Source of the DNA: Nesterenkonia haasae
GTDB taxonomy: Bacteria > Actinomycetota > Actinomycetes > Actinomycetales > Micrococcaceae
Length of the DNA: 64,000 bases
Assembly (NCBI RefSeq): GCF_010119385.1
Contig: NZ_VFIE01000018.1
Location: 322,863 to 386,862, forward strand
Reading direction: 5' to 3'
The notes below the pieces were generated by a model. It worked only from the letters and a program-made list of their open reading frames with translations. It was not told the origin of the DNA and did no database searches. Positions within the stretch are counted from its first letter, which is position 1. Each line of letters opens with the position of its first letter. The position numbers were made by a program, and so were the translations under genes. Positions 50,659-59,210 of this stretch are shown here, piece after piece.

Positions 50659-50718
50659 TTCTGTTGTGTCTGTGTTGGTGTGTCTGGGAGTCCCGCGTTG
50701 GAGCGGTGTTCGCAGCGC

Positions 50719-51144
50719 TTAGCTGAAGGTCGACTCAGCCTCGGTGAGACTGTCCACCACTTGCCTCGCTCGGTGGTGCACGGACGCTAGCTGACCGTTG
50801 CTCAGCCTGACCATCGCCTCGGCCTCAGCAGTCGTGGCCAGGTGATTGGCAGCCCGGGACAGCCCGCCGTGCAGGGCGTGGGCACCCGCTGGGACCTGCA
50901 TCTCGGTGGCTGGGAACTCTTGCTGGCCGCGACGGCACAGCTCGTACACGCGGGGAAGCTGTTCGGCAAGGTGGTCCCCTATGGTGACCAACTCGTTGTA
51001 AACGGCGTCGTCCTCCACACCTTCAAGGATCTGGTGGTACCTGTCCAAGCCGCGGACGTAGCGGTCGTGGGCCTGACGCCACAGCCCCTTGCCGAGCTCT
51101 TGGTCAATCTTCTTGGCTCGACGGCGCACTTTGAACAGCTTCAT
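50719..51144 (-). CDS. Helical cytoplasmic protein of unknown function
   Basis: The 141-residue protein MKLFKVRRRAKKIDQELGKG... is basic at the N-terminus and otherwise helical and coiled-coil-like (DRYHQILEGVEDDAVYNELVTIGDHLAEQLPRVYELCRRGQQ). There is no signal or membrane segment. I do not recognise the family. ATG 51144 is chosen because the longer frame runs through the tRNA-Ser gene in antisense. It is convergent with the acidic lipoprotein and divergent from tRNA-Ser. Confidence 0.65.
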   Translation of the reverse strand: MKLFKVRRRAKKIDQELGKGLWRQAHDRYVRGLDRYHQILEGVEDDAVYNELVTIGDHLAEQLPRVYELCRRGQQEFPATEMQVPAGAHALHGGLSRAANHLATTAEAEAMVRLSNGQLASVHHRARQVVDSLTEAESTFS

Positions 51145-51234
51145 AGTGCCGACCAGTCTACGGGGCGCGCGGCGAGGACCCGGTTCGAGCCTGCCGGTCT
51201 CTTTGGCGTATAGTAATCTGCCGGACATAGTCCA

Positions 51235-51323
51235 GGTGCGGTGACCGAGCGGCCGAAGGTGACGGTCTTGAAAACCGTTGTAGGCAACCCCTACCGTGGG
51301 TTCGAATCCCACCCGCACCGCCA
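51235..51323 (+). tRNA. tRNA-Ser (TGA anticodon)
   Basis: Acceptor arms GGTGCGG and CCGCACC pair. The anticodon stem ACGGT/ACCGT encloses loop CTTGAAA with anticodon TGA (serine UCA). A long variable arm (class II) is present and the T-arm GTGGGTTCGAATCCCAC is standard. CCA is encoded at 51321-51323. Confidence 0.95.
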
Positions 51324-51336
51324 TGTGAAGTTCGAG

Positions 51337-51714
51337 CTACGATCCAGGTGGGATCGGGGTCTGCTGGTATGAGGCTAACCTCCAGCGGCTCTGCTTCTTC
51401 ACGTAAACGCTTGTCATCCATGCCTGGAACTCAGGATCTGCACCTTCGCCCCGCCAAGCAGCACCTCGGTACACCAGCACTGCAGCCGTGTCGCCTGCCG
51501 AGATCAGCCGTTCCTGAGATATCTCGTACGCATTCCACGGCGGAGCCTCGTTGAGTGAATCAATGACCTGCTGTCTGTCCAAGACAAATCCATGAGCCAG
51601 CGTCATGACCGCATCCTCAGTCATCATCTCACCGTAGAAGTCCGCACCCGTAGAGTCACACAGGGCTTTCCAGCCCTGGTGTTCAAGATCTAACAGTTCC
51701 GATGCACTCACCAT
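51337..51714 (-). CDS. DUF4440/SnoaL-like protein
   Basis: The 125-residue protein MVSASELLDLEHQGWKALCD... has the NTF2-like pattern: LDLEHQGWKALCDSTGADFYGEMMTEDAVMTLAHGFVLDRQQVIDSL followed by beta strands AVLVYRGAAWR and WRLASYQQTPI. Members range from enzymes to scaffolds, so the function is not assigned. GGGAGA lies before ATG 51714. The upstream 16-bp tandem repeat (51737-51767) may be part of its control region. Confidence 0.8.
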   Translation of the reverse strand: MVSASELLDLEHQGWKALCDSTGADFYGEMMTEDAVMTLAHGFVLDRQQVIDSLNEAPPWNAYEISQERLISAGDTAAVLVYRGAAWRGEGADPEFQAWMTSVYVKKQSRWRLASYQQTPIPPGS

Positions 51715-51736
51715 TTCGGTTCTCCCTCTCGCGATT

Positions 51737-51767
51737 GACACTGTTGAAAATCGACACTGTTGAAATC
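51737..51767. repeat. Two-copy 16-bp tandem repeat ahead of the DUF4440 gene
   Basis: GACACTGTTGAAAATC is followed directly by GACACTGTTGAAATC. The first unit is part of TTGACACTGTTGAA, so a -35-like TTGACA occurs at 51735-51740, but its orientation (plus strand) is opposite to the DUF4440 gene. It could be a two-site operator or a simple duplication. Confidence 0.5.
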
Positions 51768-51834
51768 TGACGGTGACCTTGTTGTTGGAATCCCGCACCC
51801 ACCGCCCATTGTGCCCCAGCGCATATGCCGCGGA

Positions 51835-52158
51835 TCAGAACTTCTCTGGGCGGAGCACCTCCACGTCGCTGAGATAGAGGATCATCGCGTAGTTCTCTGA
51901 GTAGTGCTCCCGCAGATGCGTGGCCAGTGCCACGGCAGTCTCGGCGTCGCACACGACCTCCACCCTGATGTTCGCACTAGCCTCCCAACCAGCATTGCGC
52001 ACCCCATGTTCACCTTTTCCGCGAGCATCGGTAATGGTGTAGCCGTGCGCGCCGAGTCTGTCGATCTCACGCACCAGCGTTCCCTCCAGGGCGGCCTCGG
52101 TGACGATGGTCAGTAGTTTTCTCTTATGAGCATTCACGCTTCTCTCCTTGTCAGCCAT
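51835..52158 (-). CDS. sbtB: PII-like regulatory protein (SbtB type)
   Basis: The 107-residue protein has the PII-like ferredoxin fold: KLLTIVTEAALEGTLVREIDRLGAHGYTITDARGKGEHGVR and then ANIRVEVVCDAETAVALATHLREHYSENYAMILYLSDVEVLRPEKF. It overlaps the sbtA-like gene by eight bases, just as SbtB proteins accompany the bicarbonate transporter SbtA in cyanobacteria, where they close it in response to adenine nucleotides. The CGPxGC C-terminal clip of some cyanobacterial SbtB is absent. Confidence 0.8.
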   Translation of the reverse strand: MADKERSVNAHKRKLLTIVTEAALEGTLVREIDRLGAHGYTITDARGKGEHGVRNAGWEASANIRVEVVCDAETAVALATHLREHYSENYAMILYLSDVEVLRPEKF

Positions 52159-53083
52159 GCACCAAGGTGGCCATGGCGTGGTAGATGGGTATGCCGAGCA
52201 GGACGTTGAAGGGGAATGTGATGCCGAGGGCAGCCGCCAGCGACAATGTGGGGTTGGCTTCCGGGACTGAAATTCGCATAGCTGCGGGCACGGCGATGTA
52301 GGAGGCGCTGGCGGCCAATGTCGCCAAAATTACCGTCCCACCGAGGGAGAGCCCCAGTACATACGCGGTCGCGGTGCCCACCACGGCTGAGAACAGTGGC
52401 ATGGCAACTCCGAAGCCGACCAGGAACAGGCCGTATCGGCGCAGGCCCGTCAGCTGAGCCGCGGTGATGAGACCCATCTCCAACAGGAACAGCGCCAGCA
52501 CGCCTTTGAACAGGTCAACGAAGAGCGGTTCCAGCGGCGTGACACCTTCCGGACCGGCCGCCCAGCCGATGAGCAGACCTCCGAGCAGAAGCACGATGCC
52601 CTTGCCGAGGAACACCTCGTGCATCACAGAGCCCCAGTTCGTAGAACGCGTCACACCCCTGGCCAGAATGATACCGACCAGGATTGCAGGCACCTCCATG
52701 AGCACCAGCAACAGGGGCATGTGCTCTTCGAAAGACACCTGCCGACTGCCCAAATAGGCCACGGCCACCGCATAGGTGCCGACACTGACCGACCCGTAGT
52801 GAGCAGCAATTGATGCCGCATCCGCACGCTGCAGGCGGCCCAGCTTGCGGAGGATGGGGAAAGCAATCAGTGCGAGGAAGAACCCCAGCACCACCACACC
52901 CACCATCTGGGGCAGCAACTGCCCCAGCGGTTGTTTCGCCAGCTCGACGCCGCCCTTGAGCCCGATTGCCAGCAGCAGCACTATGGTGACGAGCTCGTAG
53001 ACCGCAGCTGGCAAGCGCAGCTCTGAGCGCAATAGGCCGGCAGATATGCCCAGCACAAAGAAGAGAATGACGGGATCCAGCAC
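52151..53083 (-). CDS. sbtA: SbtA-like sodium-dependent bicarbonate transporter
   Basis: The 310-residue membrane protein has about ten helices in two inverted halves, with VYELVTIVLLLAIGLKGGVELA and the second-half FLLEMGLITAAQLTGLRRYGLFLVGFG, and AASASYIAVPAAMRISVPEANPTLSLAAALGITFPFN near the end, which matches the SbtA family ion-binding region. Start is GTG 53083, with GGAAGGA nine bases before. It is coupled to the PII-like gene and divergent from a winged-helix regulator. In a heterotroph, bicarbonate uptake would feed carboxylases under low CO2; other anions remain possible. Confidence 0.88.
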   Translation of the reverse strand: MLDPVILFFVLGISAGLLRSELRLPAAVYELVTIVLLLAIGLKGGVELAKQPLGQLLPQMVGVVVLGFFLALIAFPILRKLGRLQRADAASIAAHYGSVSVGTYAVAVAYLGSRQVSFEEHMPLLLVLMEVPAILVGIILARGVTRSTNWGSVMHEVFLGKGIVLLLGGLLIGWAAGPEGVTPLEPLFVDLFKGVLALFLLEMGLITAAQLTGLRRYGLFLVGFGVAMPLFSAVVGTATAYVLGLSLGGTVILATLAASASYIAVPAAMRISVPEANPTLSLAAALGITFPFNVLLGIPIYHAMATLVHG

Positions 53084-53206
53084 GCCGGTGAGTCCTTCCA
53101 GGAATGTTCAACACCATGGGGTTTCGACAGGGAACCCCAACCAGAGACATAGAATACACGAATATATTGTCATGCATTTCATGTCGTATATGGGTTAGGC
53201 TGAACC

Positions 53207-53488
53207 ATGGCCGACTGGACCTTTCTCACCAATCACGCTCATGTACTCATATGCGTTTCTCGAGATCCAGGGTTACGGGTCCGAGAGATCGCTCAAGAGG
53301 TGGGGATCACCGAACGCGCCGCCCAGCGGATTCTGGCAGAGCTCATAGAGGCGGGGTACTTGGACAGGGAACGCGATGGGCGCCGCAACCGGTACCGGGT
53401 GCATCCGGAACTACCACTGCGGCACCCGCTGGAGCGCCATCACCGAGTCGGAGAACTGCTTACCGCCCTGAAGGACGACGACGAATAG
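53207..53488 (+). CDS. Winged-helix transcriptional regulator next to sbtA
   Basis: The 93-residue protein consists of one winged-helix domain: WTFLTNHAHVLICVSRDPGLRVREIAQEVGITERAAQRILAELIEAGYLDRERDGRRNRYRVHPELPLRHP. It belongs with small MarR/ArsR-type actinobacterial regulators. It is divergent from sbtA with a 123-bp AT-rich gap, so it most likely controls the transporter pair. No metal or ligand site is visible. Confidence 0.85.
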   Translation: MADWTFLTNHAHVLICVSRDPGLRVREIAQEVGITERAAQRILAELIEAGYLDRERDGRRNRYRVHPELPLRHPLERHHRVGELLTALKDDDE

Positions 53489-53544
53489 ACGCGTGAGAGT
53501 CAGGACCTTCTCCGGACAAGAGCGAAGAACCCTGGGGCAGTTCC

Positions 53545-54027
53545 TCAGGATTGGTGCGAAGGAAAGCCGAACGCCGTAACGGCGGGTAGTGTGGCCTGCG
53601 CCCAGTGGTCCAGGACGAAAAGTTCATGCGGGACAACGGGATGGGGAAGCGCCGTTGGCTCCGCCCAGCGCAGTTCCACCGCTTTGTCCGTCTCCTGGAT
53701 CTTCGGCTCTCCCGCCCAGCGCCGTACTGCGAAGAAAAAGTCCACCCGCTCGTCGATAGGCCGTCCGTTCGCGCCCGCGCGATGCATGACCGTCAACGGA
53801 ATAAGGTCTTCCTCGTTGAGGATCGCTCCAAGCTCTTCACGTGTCTCACGAACCGCGGCCTGAAACACCGTCTCACCCTGCTCCACATGGCCAGCAGCTC
53901 CGAAAGCCCAGTGCTCATCCATATATCCGGTGCCCCGGCGAAAAGACAGCAGCACTCTGTCCTGTTCGTCTATCAGCAGCACATAGGCCGCAGGGATCAC
54001 CTGGAAACGCCGCACTGGCTCAGTCAT
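53545..54027 (-). CDS. NUDIX hydrolase
   Basis: The 160-residue protein has a complete Nudix box GHVEQGETVFQAAVRETREELGAI (about 47-70), preceded by VIPAAYVLLIDEQDRVLLSFRRGTGYMDEHWAFG. It hydrolyses a nucleoside diphosphate derivative linked to another group; the target is not clear. ATG 54027 has GGAGGG nine bases upstream. The longer frame is the antisense of the small membrane protein gene and is ignored. Confidence 0.92.
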   Translation of the reverse strand: MTEPVRRFQVIPAAYVLLIDEQDRVLLSFRRGTGYMDEHWAFGAAGHVEQGETVFQAAVRETREELGAILNEEDLIPLTVMHRAGANGRPIDERVDFFFAVRRWAGEPKIQETDKAVELRWAEPTALPHPVVPHELFVLDHWAQATLPAVTAFGFPSHQS

Positions 54028-54082
54028 TCGCTTTGCCCTCCAACGCTCTGGGCAGCCAAGAAAGCGGCCCCCTACCCGCAAG

Positions 54083-54220
54083 TTACTCCTGGTGGGGGTC
54101 TTGGCCCTGAGCTTTCCGCTCGGCGTTCTTACGGTTGCTGACCATGATGGAGCCCAGGAACACCACAAGCATGATGGTCAGGCCCACGAGGAGCACGGCA
54201 GTCAGCTGAAGGCCAGTCAT
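54083..54220 (-). CDS. 45-residue single-helix membrane protein
   Basis: The frame reads MTGLQLTAVLLVGLTIMLVV, FLGSIMVSNRKNAERKAQGQ and DPHQE before TAA: one membrane helix (about 5-27) and a charged tail. Its ATG overlaps the TGA of the upstream gene by one base (TGATG), good evidence of translational coupling. No family is recognised. With its partner it makes a two-gene membrane-anchored pair. Confidence 0.6.
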   Translation of the reverse strand: MTGLQLTAVLLVGLTIMLVVFLGSIMVSNRKNAERKAQGQDPHQE

Positions 54221-55065
54221 CAGCCCTGGTTCTTGAAGACCACCAGGAAACGGTGGGCCTCTTCTGTTGTCAGCGGCGAATTCGCGGCCAGTAGGTCTGC
54301 GGCCTCATCCACGTGATCATCACGCAGCAACGCATAGAGCTGATCGTGCACCCACGGCTCAAGGTCCTCGTGTGACAGGGTGATCTTCTCATCGCCGCGC
54401 TGGACCTCAAGATGGAAACCGGCCTGCTCATCCTCAGAGGCCCACTCCTCAGGGATGGTCAGCTCCTGATCCGGGTCGAATCCGGAAGCCTCCATCAGCT
54501 CACGCGCTCGAGCGTCAATGTCATCACTGCCGTGATCACCGGTGGTGGGCTTCTGGCCATTCGGGATGTTCGGCACATTCGAGGCGTTCTCGCCCACAAT
54601 CTCCCCAGTGTTGGGGTCCGCCTCCGCCAACGGGCCCTCCTCAGAGTCCGGAGAGGAATCGGCGTCGTCCCTAACATCGTCAATGGCGTCCTCGAGGTAC
54701 TCCTCGCTGACGTCCTCACCGGAGGCGTCCTCATGGTTGAGGTTGAAGCCCTCCTGGAAGCGAATCTCCGAAGGGTTGGGCTGCGGGAAGCGGAACAAGG
54801 CCTGCACAGCCACCAAACAGTCTTGGACCGACGCACCCGTCGCTTGCTTGAAGACCATCATGGCGCGCTTAGCGTCCTCGGCGGCAATCGCCTGATACAC
54901 AGCTTTGTGCTGGTCGTCGTTCAATGCCAATGCGGCCTGGCGAGCCGTCTCAGGCGTGATTTCCTGCTGTATGCGGTTGTTCATCTTCTGCGCCTGGCGC
55001 TGCATCATTGTCCGCACAAACAGGAAGACCACCAGCCCGAGGACTAAGAGCAGAAGGATCTCCAT
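54220..55065 (-). CDS. Membrane-anchored acidic protein with L7/L12-like helical region
   Basis: The 281-residue protein begins with one membrane helix (MEILLLLVLGLVVFLFVRTMM) and is otherwise cytoplasmic and acidic (about 110-190 is nearly all Asp/Glu/Pro/Asn). Around residues 55-90, AVYQAIAAEDAKRAMMVFKQATGASVQDCLVAVQAL recalls the ribosomal L7/L12 C-terminal pattern (AIKLYREATGxGLKEAKxAV), seen in small membrane proteins of Actinobacteria. The C-terminus (PLTTEEAHRFLVVFKNQG) is helical. Function is not known. ATG 55065 is preferred to GTG-type starts upstream; the choice is uncertain by six residues. Confidence 0.65.
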   Translation of the reverse strand: MEILLLLVLGLVVFLFVRTMMQRQAQKMNNRIQQEITPETARQAALALNDDQHKAVYQAIAAEDAKRAMMVFKQATGASVQDCLVAVQALFRFPQPNPSEIRFQEGFNLNHEDASGEDVSEEYLEDAIDDVRDDADSSPDSEEGPLAEADPNTGEIVGENASNVPNIPNGQKPTTGDHGSDDIDARARELMEASGFDPDQELTIPEEWASEDEQAGFHLEVQRGDEKITLSHEDLEPWVHDQLYALLRDDHVDEAADLLAANSPLTTEEAHRFLVVFKNQG

Positions 55066-55160
55066 ATAAACCAGTGTACGCAATGCGGGACCACCTGGTC
55101 AGGCACCTCCTTCCGCACAGCGCGCTGGTGACCGCCCTCCCGGTGTTCCACCGTAGGATT

Positions 55161-56567
55161 ATGCTCGTGACTATTGAGCTTTCTGCCTCCTTCAAAGCCT
55201 ACGATGTCCGCGGCATCGTCGGGGACACCATCACGGTCGAATCCGTGCGCGCGGTAGGCGCCGCGTTCGTCGACGTCCTGGAACTTGCCGGGAAGCAGGT
55301 GCTGGTCGGCGGGGACATGCGGCCCTCATCAGCCGATTTCGCGCAGAGTTTCGCCGAAGGCGCCACATCCCGCGGCGCCGATGTCACCGACCTCGGGCTG
55401 ATCTCCACCGATATGCTCTACTACGCCTCCGGCACCGCGAACGCACCTGGGGTGGTGTTCACCGCCAGCCACAATCCGGCCGGCTACAACGGGATGAAAA
55501 TGTCGCGGGCCGGGGCAGTGCCGCTCAGCGCTGAGACTGGACTGGAAGACATCCGCGCAGCTGCGCAGAGCTACCTGGACTCCGGGATCATTCCTCAGCA
55601 CGACGCCGCGGGCTCAGTGAACACCGCAGATCTCCTCACCGACTACGCCGCGTACCTGCGCACTCAGGTGGACCTCTCCCGAGGCCGCCCCCTGAAAGTC
55701 GTTGTAGACGCCGGAAACGGCATGGCCGGAATGACTACACCGGCGGTACTTGGCGGTGAGCGGCTCGGAGACCTGCCCCTGGACATCATTCCGCTCTACT
55801 TCGAGCTCGACGGAACGTTCCCCAACCATCCGGCCAACCCCTTGGAACCGGAAAACCTGCGGGATCTGCAGGATGCAGTCCTGGAGCATGAGGCCGATAT
55901 CGGCCTCGCGTTCGACGGCGACGCTGACCGCTGCTTCGTCATTGATGAAAAAGGAGAACCCGTCTCGCCCTCTGCCGTGACAGCCCTGGTGGCGCGCCGG
56001 GAGATCGCCCGTGCCCAAGCCGGCGGTGAAGAACGGCCAGTCATCATCCACAACCTGATCACCTCTAAGGCGGTTCCGGAGCTGGTGGAACGCCATGGGG
56101 GCCGAGCCGTCGAGACTCGCGTGGGGCACTCCTACATCAAGGCAGTGATGGCCGAGGAGTCCGCAGTCTTCGGCGGCGAACACTCCGCTCACTACTACTT
56201 CAGGGACTTCTTCAACGCCGACACAGGGATGTTGGCTGCCATGCACGTGCTCGCAGCCCTCGGCGAGCAAGACCTGGGGCTCAACGAGTTGGCTGCGGAG
56301 TACAACCCGTATGCGGCCTCCGGAGAGATCAACTCGGAAGTGGAGGACAAGACCGGCGCAATGGAGCGCGTGGTGGGCAGCTTCTCCGGCAGCGGCGTCA
56401 TCATCACCCGCACGGACGGGGTGACGATCAGTTCCACCGACGGCACGTGGTGGTTCAATCTCAGGCCCTCAAACACTGAACCGTTCCTGCGGTTCAACGG
56501 CGAAGCGCACACCCAACAGCAGATGGCCACTGTCCGTGACCAGGTGCTGGGCCTGATCCAAAACTGA
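55161..56567 (+). CDS. Phosphomannomutase/phosphoglucomutase
   Basis: The 468-residue alpha-D-phosphohexomutase has the catalytic serine loop VVFTASHNPAGYNGMK (about 93-108), the metal loop LAFDGDADRCFVID (about 248-261), the sugar-binding GGEHSAHYYFRDFFNADTG (about 336-354) and the phosphate-binding loop RPSNTEPFLRFNGEA (about 435-449). It interconverts hexose 1- and 6-phosphates for cell-wall or glycan precursors. ATG 55161 or GTG 55167 can start it; AGGA fits the latter better. It is divergent from the acidic membrane protein. Confidence 0.94.
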   Translation: MLVTIELSASFKAYDVRGIVGDTITVESVRAVGAAFVDVLELAGKQVLVGGDMRPSSADFAQSFAEGATSRGADVTDLGLISTDMLYYASGTANAPGVVFTASHNPAGYNGMKMSRAGAVPLSAETGLEDIRAAAQSYLDSGIIPQHDAAGSVNTADLLTDYAAYLRTQVDLSRGRPLKVVVDAGNGMAGMTTPAVLGGERLGDLPLDIIPLYFELDGTFPNHPANPLEPENLRDLQDAVLEHEADIGLAFDGDADRCFVIDEKGEPVSPSAVTALVARREIARAQAGGEERPVIIHNLITSKAVPELVERHGGRAVETRVGHSYIKAVMAEESAVFGGEHSAHYYFRDFFNADTGMLAAMHVLAALGEQDLGLNELAAEYNPYAASGEINSEVEDKTGAMERVVGSFSGSGVIITRTDGVTISSTDGTWWFNLRPSNTEPFLRFNGEAHTQQQMATVRDQVLGLIQN

Positions 56568-56576
56568 TCTCGAAGG

Positions 56577-57023
56577 TCAGGCCTGGGTGGCTACTTCTTT
56601 GAGTCGTGCGATGGAGGCCGCCAGGTAGGACTCGTCAATACTGCGGGCGCGAACCAGGCGCTGCTCGTCGGTGAGGTCGGTCCAGTCGTAGGTGTGGGTG
56701 ACCTCGGTAGAACCGTCGCCACGTTCGTCCAGCTCCCATCTCCAGAGATGGCCGGCTGGCTCCTGCCCTTCTGTCGCGGGCTTCCACGCAATCAGACGGT
56801 CTGGAGTGAACTCAACGACGTGATTGTCGCGCACCTTCCCGTTAGTCAGGCGCACGATGAACACATCGCCGACAGCGCTCACCCGCTGGCCCGGCTCAGC
56901 TGCCCCGACGTTGTCGTTTCCGTCCCACGTCGGCTGCAACGAGGGCTCCGCAATCAGGTCGAATATCCGCGCGGCAGGGGCATCGATGATGTCATGGGCT
57001 TGTACAACTCGCTGCTCTGTCAT
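56577..57023 (-). CDS. SRPBCC (START-like) family protein
   Basis: The 148-residue protein has the polyketide-cyclase/START-like pattern: VQAHDIIDAPAARIFDLIAEPSLQPTWDGNDNV at the N-terminus, RLIAWKPATEGQEPAGHLWRWELDERGDGSTEVTHTYDWTDL, and a final long helix. It forms a hydrophobic pocket that binds an unknown lipid or aromatic ligand. ATG 57023 is chosen from the family length. It lies 43 bp after the start of a siderophore transporter operon running the same way and might be its last member. Confidence 0.85.
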   Translation of the reverse strand: MTEQRVVQAHDIIDAPAARIFDLIAEPSLQPTWDGNDNVGAAEPGQRVSAVGDVFIVRLTNGKVRDNHVVEFTPDRLIAWKPATEGQEPAGHLWRWELDERGDGSTEVTHTYDWTDLTDEQRLVRARSIDESYLAASIARLKEVATQA

Positions 57024-57066
57024 GACTCCAAGAATAGCGCGCTCAGCCCTAGTCATCACTCGGGGA

Positions 57067-59202
57067 TCAGCGCGCGGTGGAGCGCTTCAGCAACCACAGC
57101 AGGTAGGGCGGACCGAGCACCGCGACCACGAGACCTGCAGGGAGCTGGTCTGGCGCGATGATCGTACGCCCAAAAGTATCGGACAGTGACACCAGGGCAG
57201 CGCCAAGCAGTGCCGAGACCGGCAGGAACCACCGGTGCTCACGCCCCACGAGCATCCGCGCCATATGGGGTGCGGCAAGCCCGACAAAGCTGATGACCCC
57301 GATGCCGATCACTGCCCCCGCTGATAACAAGACTGCGATGACAAGCGCCACGGCACGCACCCAGCCGAGCCGCACGCCGAGGACACGCGGAGTGAGGTCG
57401 TCAATGCTGATGATGTCCAACTCCCGGTGCAGCAGCACCAGTACCGGGATCACCAGCAGCAGGGTTGCCAAGATCGGCCCCAGGTCACTCCACGTGGTGC
57501 CGAAAGTGGACCCGCCGAGGAAGGAGATGGCCATCGCCTGGTTGTAGGGGTTAGTGGAGGAGATCAGCAGCTGGGTGATGGCTTGCGCAGCGGTCATGAC
57601 GCCGATGCCCACCAGCACCACTTTTTCCGGCGAGCTACCGCGGGAGCCTGCCAGGAGGAAGACCACCAGACCAGCCAAAGTGGCACCAATCGCTGCCCCG
57701 GCGGACATGGTCCACGCTGAGGAGCTGAACACGATCAGTGCGACGATCGCTCCGGCGCCACCGGCTGCGGCGACGCCCAGGAGTCCGGGGTCAGCCAGCG
57801 GGTTGCGTGTCACGGTCTGCACCAGGGCGCCGGCTATAGCGAGCACCGCACCCCCCAGAACCGCAGCGGCCACGCGGGGGCTGCGAAAGTTGAGAGTGAT
57901 TTCAATGGCCCGGGCCGCTTCTCCGCTGAGCCAAAGCTGTAGATCTCCGATGCGCAACCATAAGTCCCCCAGCAGGAGACCGGCACCGGCCAGAATGACC
58001 AGCAGCAGCGCGGCGACACCTGTCAGGAGAATGCGGCGGGTCAGTCTGACCCGGTGCGGCAGCGGCAGTGCGGAGATCTCCTGACTGTCACCTGCGCCGC
58101 GTATCCGCAGAGCCAGCACCACAAGGAAAACTGCGCCCACCAGGGACGTGACCACACCTGTGGGGATAGCAACTGCCAGATTGGGACCGGCCACGGCGAA
58201 CACCAGAGCACGGACGGCCACATCTGAGCCGATCACGATCAGCGCACCAACCAGAGCTGAGGCCGCCAGCGCCCAGGCAAAGCGACCCAATCGGATGATT
58301 CTTGATGACATAAGACGGACGATGGCTGGAGCGCAGAGCCCGACGAACCCCAAGGGCCCGACCATGGTCACCGCGGCAGCTGAGAGAGCAACGGCACAGA
58401 TCAGCAGGGCAGCCCGCAGAAAAGCAACGTTGACGCCCATAGATTGAGCAGTGTCAGTGCCCAGCGAAAGCACGTCCGTGCTGCGCGAAAGCAGCACCAG
58501 TCCGAGCACCGCGGCGATCACCACCGGGATCAGTGGCAGCAGGCCAGAGATCCCCGAGAGATTGAGCGTTCCCGCTCCCCAGAGGAAAAGCCCCTGTGTG
58601 GACTGCGCGAAGAGCATCAGCAGGGCGGCAGTGACTGAGGCTAGGCCCATGGCGACCACCGTTCCGGCGAGTACCAAGCGGATGGGCGCGTGTTCGGAGA
58701 AGCCCGCCAGAGTCAACACGATTCCTGCGGCTATACCCCCACCCAGAAACGCCAGTCCTGCTGAGCTCAGTGCCGGTAGCGATACTCCGAATGCCGCAGC
58801 AGCAGTCAGTGCAAGGTGGGCACCGGCATTGACTGCCAGGGTGTCAGGTGAAGCCAACGGGTTTCGCGTCATTGCCTGCAGTGCGCATCCAGCAACACCC
58901 AGGGCGGCACCGACCACGAGACCTCCGACAAGGCGCGGCAGACGTGAGTCGAGGGCGAGTGCCCGCAAACCTGCGATGGCCTCGCTGTCGCCGGTGCTGA
59001 AGACTGCCGCCAGCAAATCCCAAGGCGATACGGCAGAGGTCCCCTGTGCCAGGTGCACAGCGGAAAGCACCGTAAGCGTTGCCGCTGCGAGGGCAAGCGC
59101 GGATGCGGCAGCGACCCTGGCTTTTGCCGAGGCTGCCGTGATGCGGGGCGCCTCGGCTTTCCCCGGGCGGACGGGAGTATCCGCCTGGACGGCAGTCTTC
59201 AT
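57067..59202 (-). CDS. Fused iron-siderophore ABC permease (two FecCD domains in one chain)
   Basis: The 711-residue protein contains two complete FecCD/BtuC-type permeases in tandem (about 45-375 and 395-711). Each repeats RLPRLVGGLVVGAALGVAGCALQAMTRNPLASPDTLAV / SPRVAAAVLGGAVLAIAGALVQTVTRNPLADPGLLGV, and each ends near GPLGFVGLCAPAIVRLM / GVISFVGLAAPHMARMLVG, the ATPase-facing loop. The FhuB-style fusion lets one chain make the entire pore. ATG 59202 is eight bases after the binding-protein stop. It transports ferric siderophore or haem into the cytoplasm. Confidence 0.94.
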   Translation of the reverse strand: MKTAVQADTPVRPGKAEAPRITAASAKARVAAASALALAAATLTVLSAVHLAQGTSAVSPWDLLAAVFSTGDSEAIAGLRALALDSRLPRLVGGLVVGAALGVAGCALQAMTRNPLASPDTLAVNAGAHLALTAAAAFGVSLPALSSAGLAFLGGGIAAGIVLTLAGFSEHAPIRLVLAGTVVAMGLASVTAALLMLFAQSTQGLFLWGAGTLNLSGISGLLPLIPVVIAAVLGLVLLSRSTDVLSLGTDTAQSMGVNVAFLRAALLICAVALSAAAVTMVGPLGFVGLCAPAIVRLMSSRIIRLGRFAWALAASALVGALIVIGSDVAVRALVFAVAGPNLAVAIPTGVVTSLVGAVFLVVLALRIRGAGDSQEISALPLPHRVRLTRRILLTGVAALLLVILAGAGLLLGDLWLRIGDLQLWLSGEAARAIEITLNFRSPRVAAAVLGGAVLAIAGALVQTVTRNPLADPGLLGVAAAGGAGAIVALIVFSSSAWTMSAGAAIGATLAGLVVFLLAGSRGSSPEKVVLVGIGVMTAAQAITQLLISSTNPYNQAMAISFLGGSTFGTTWSDLGPILATLLLVIPVLVLLHRELDIISIDDLTPRVLGVRLGWVRAVALVIAVLLSAGAVIGIGVISFVGLAAPHMARMLVGREHRWFLPVSALLGAALVSLSDTFGRTIIAPDQLPAGLVVAVLGPPYLLWLLKRSTAR

Positions 59203-59210
59203 CGGGGTCA

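Noticed and set aside
53100-53206. Inverted repeat around ATGCAT between sbtA and its regulator
   Set aside because: The AT-rich gap contains partial symmetry (GTCATGCATTTCATGTC), but the arms are short and imperfect.
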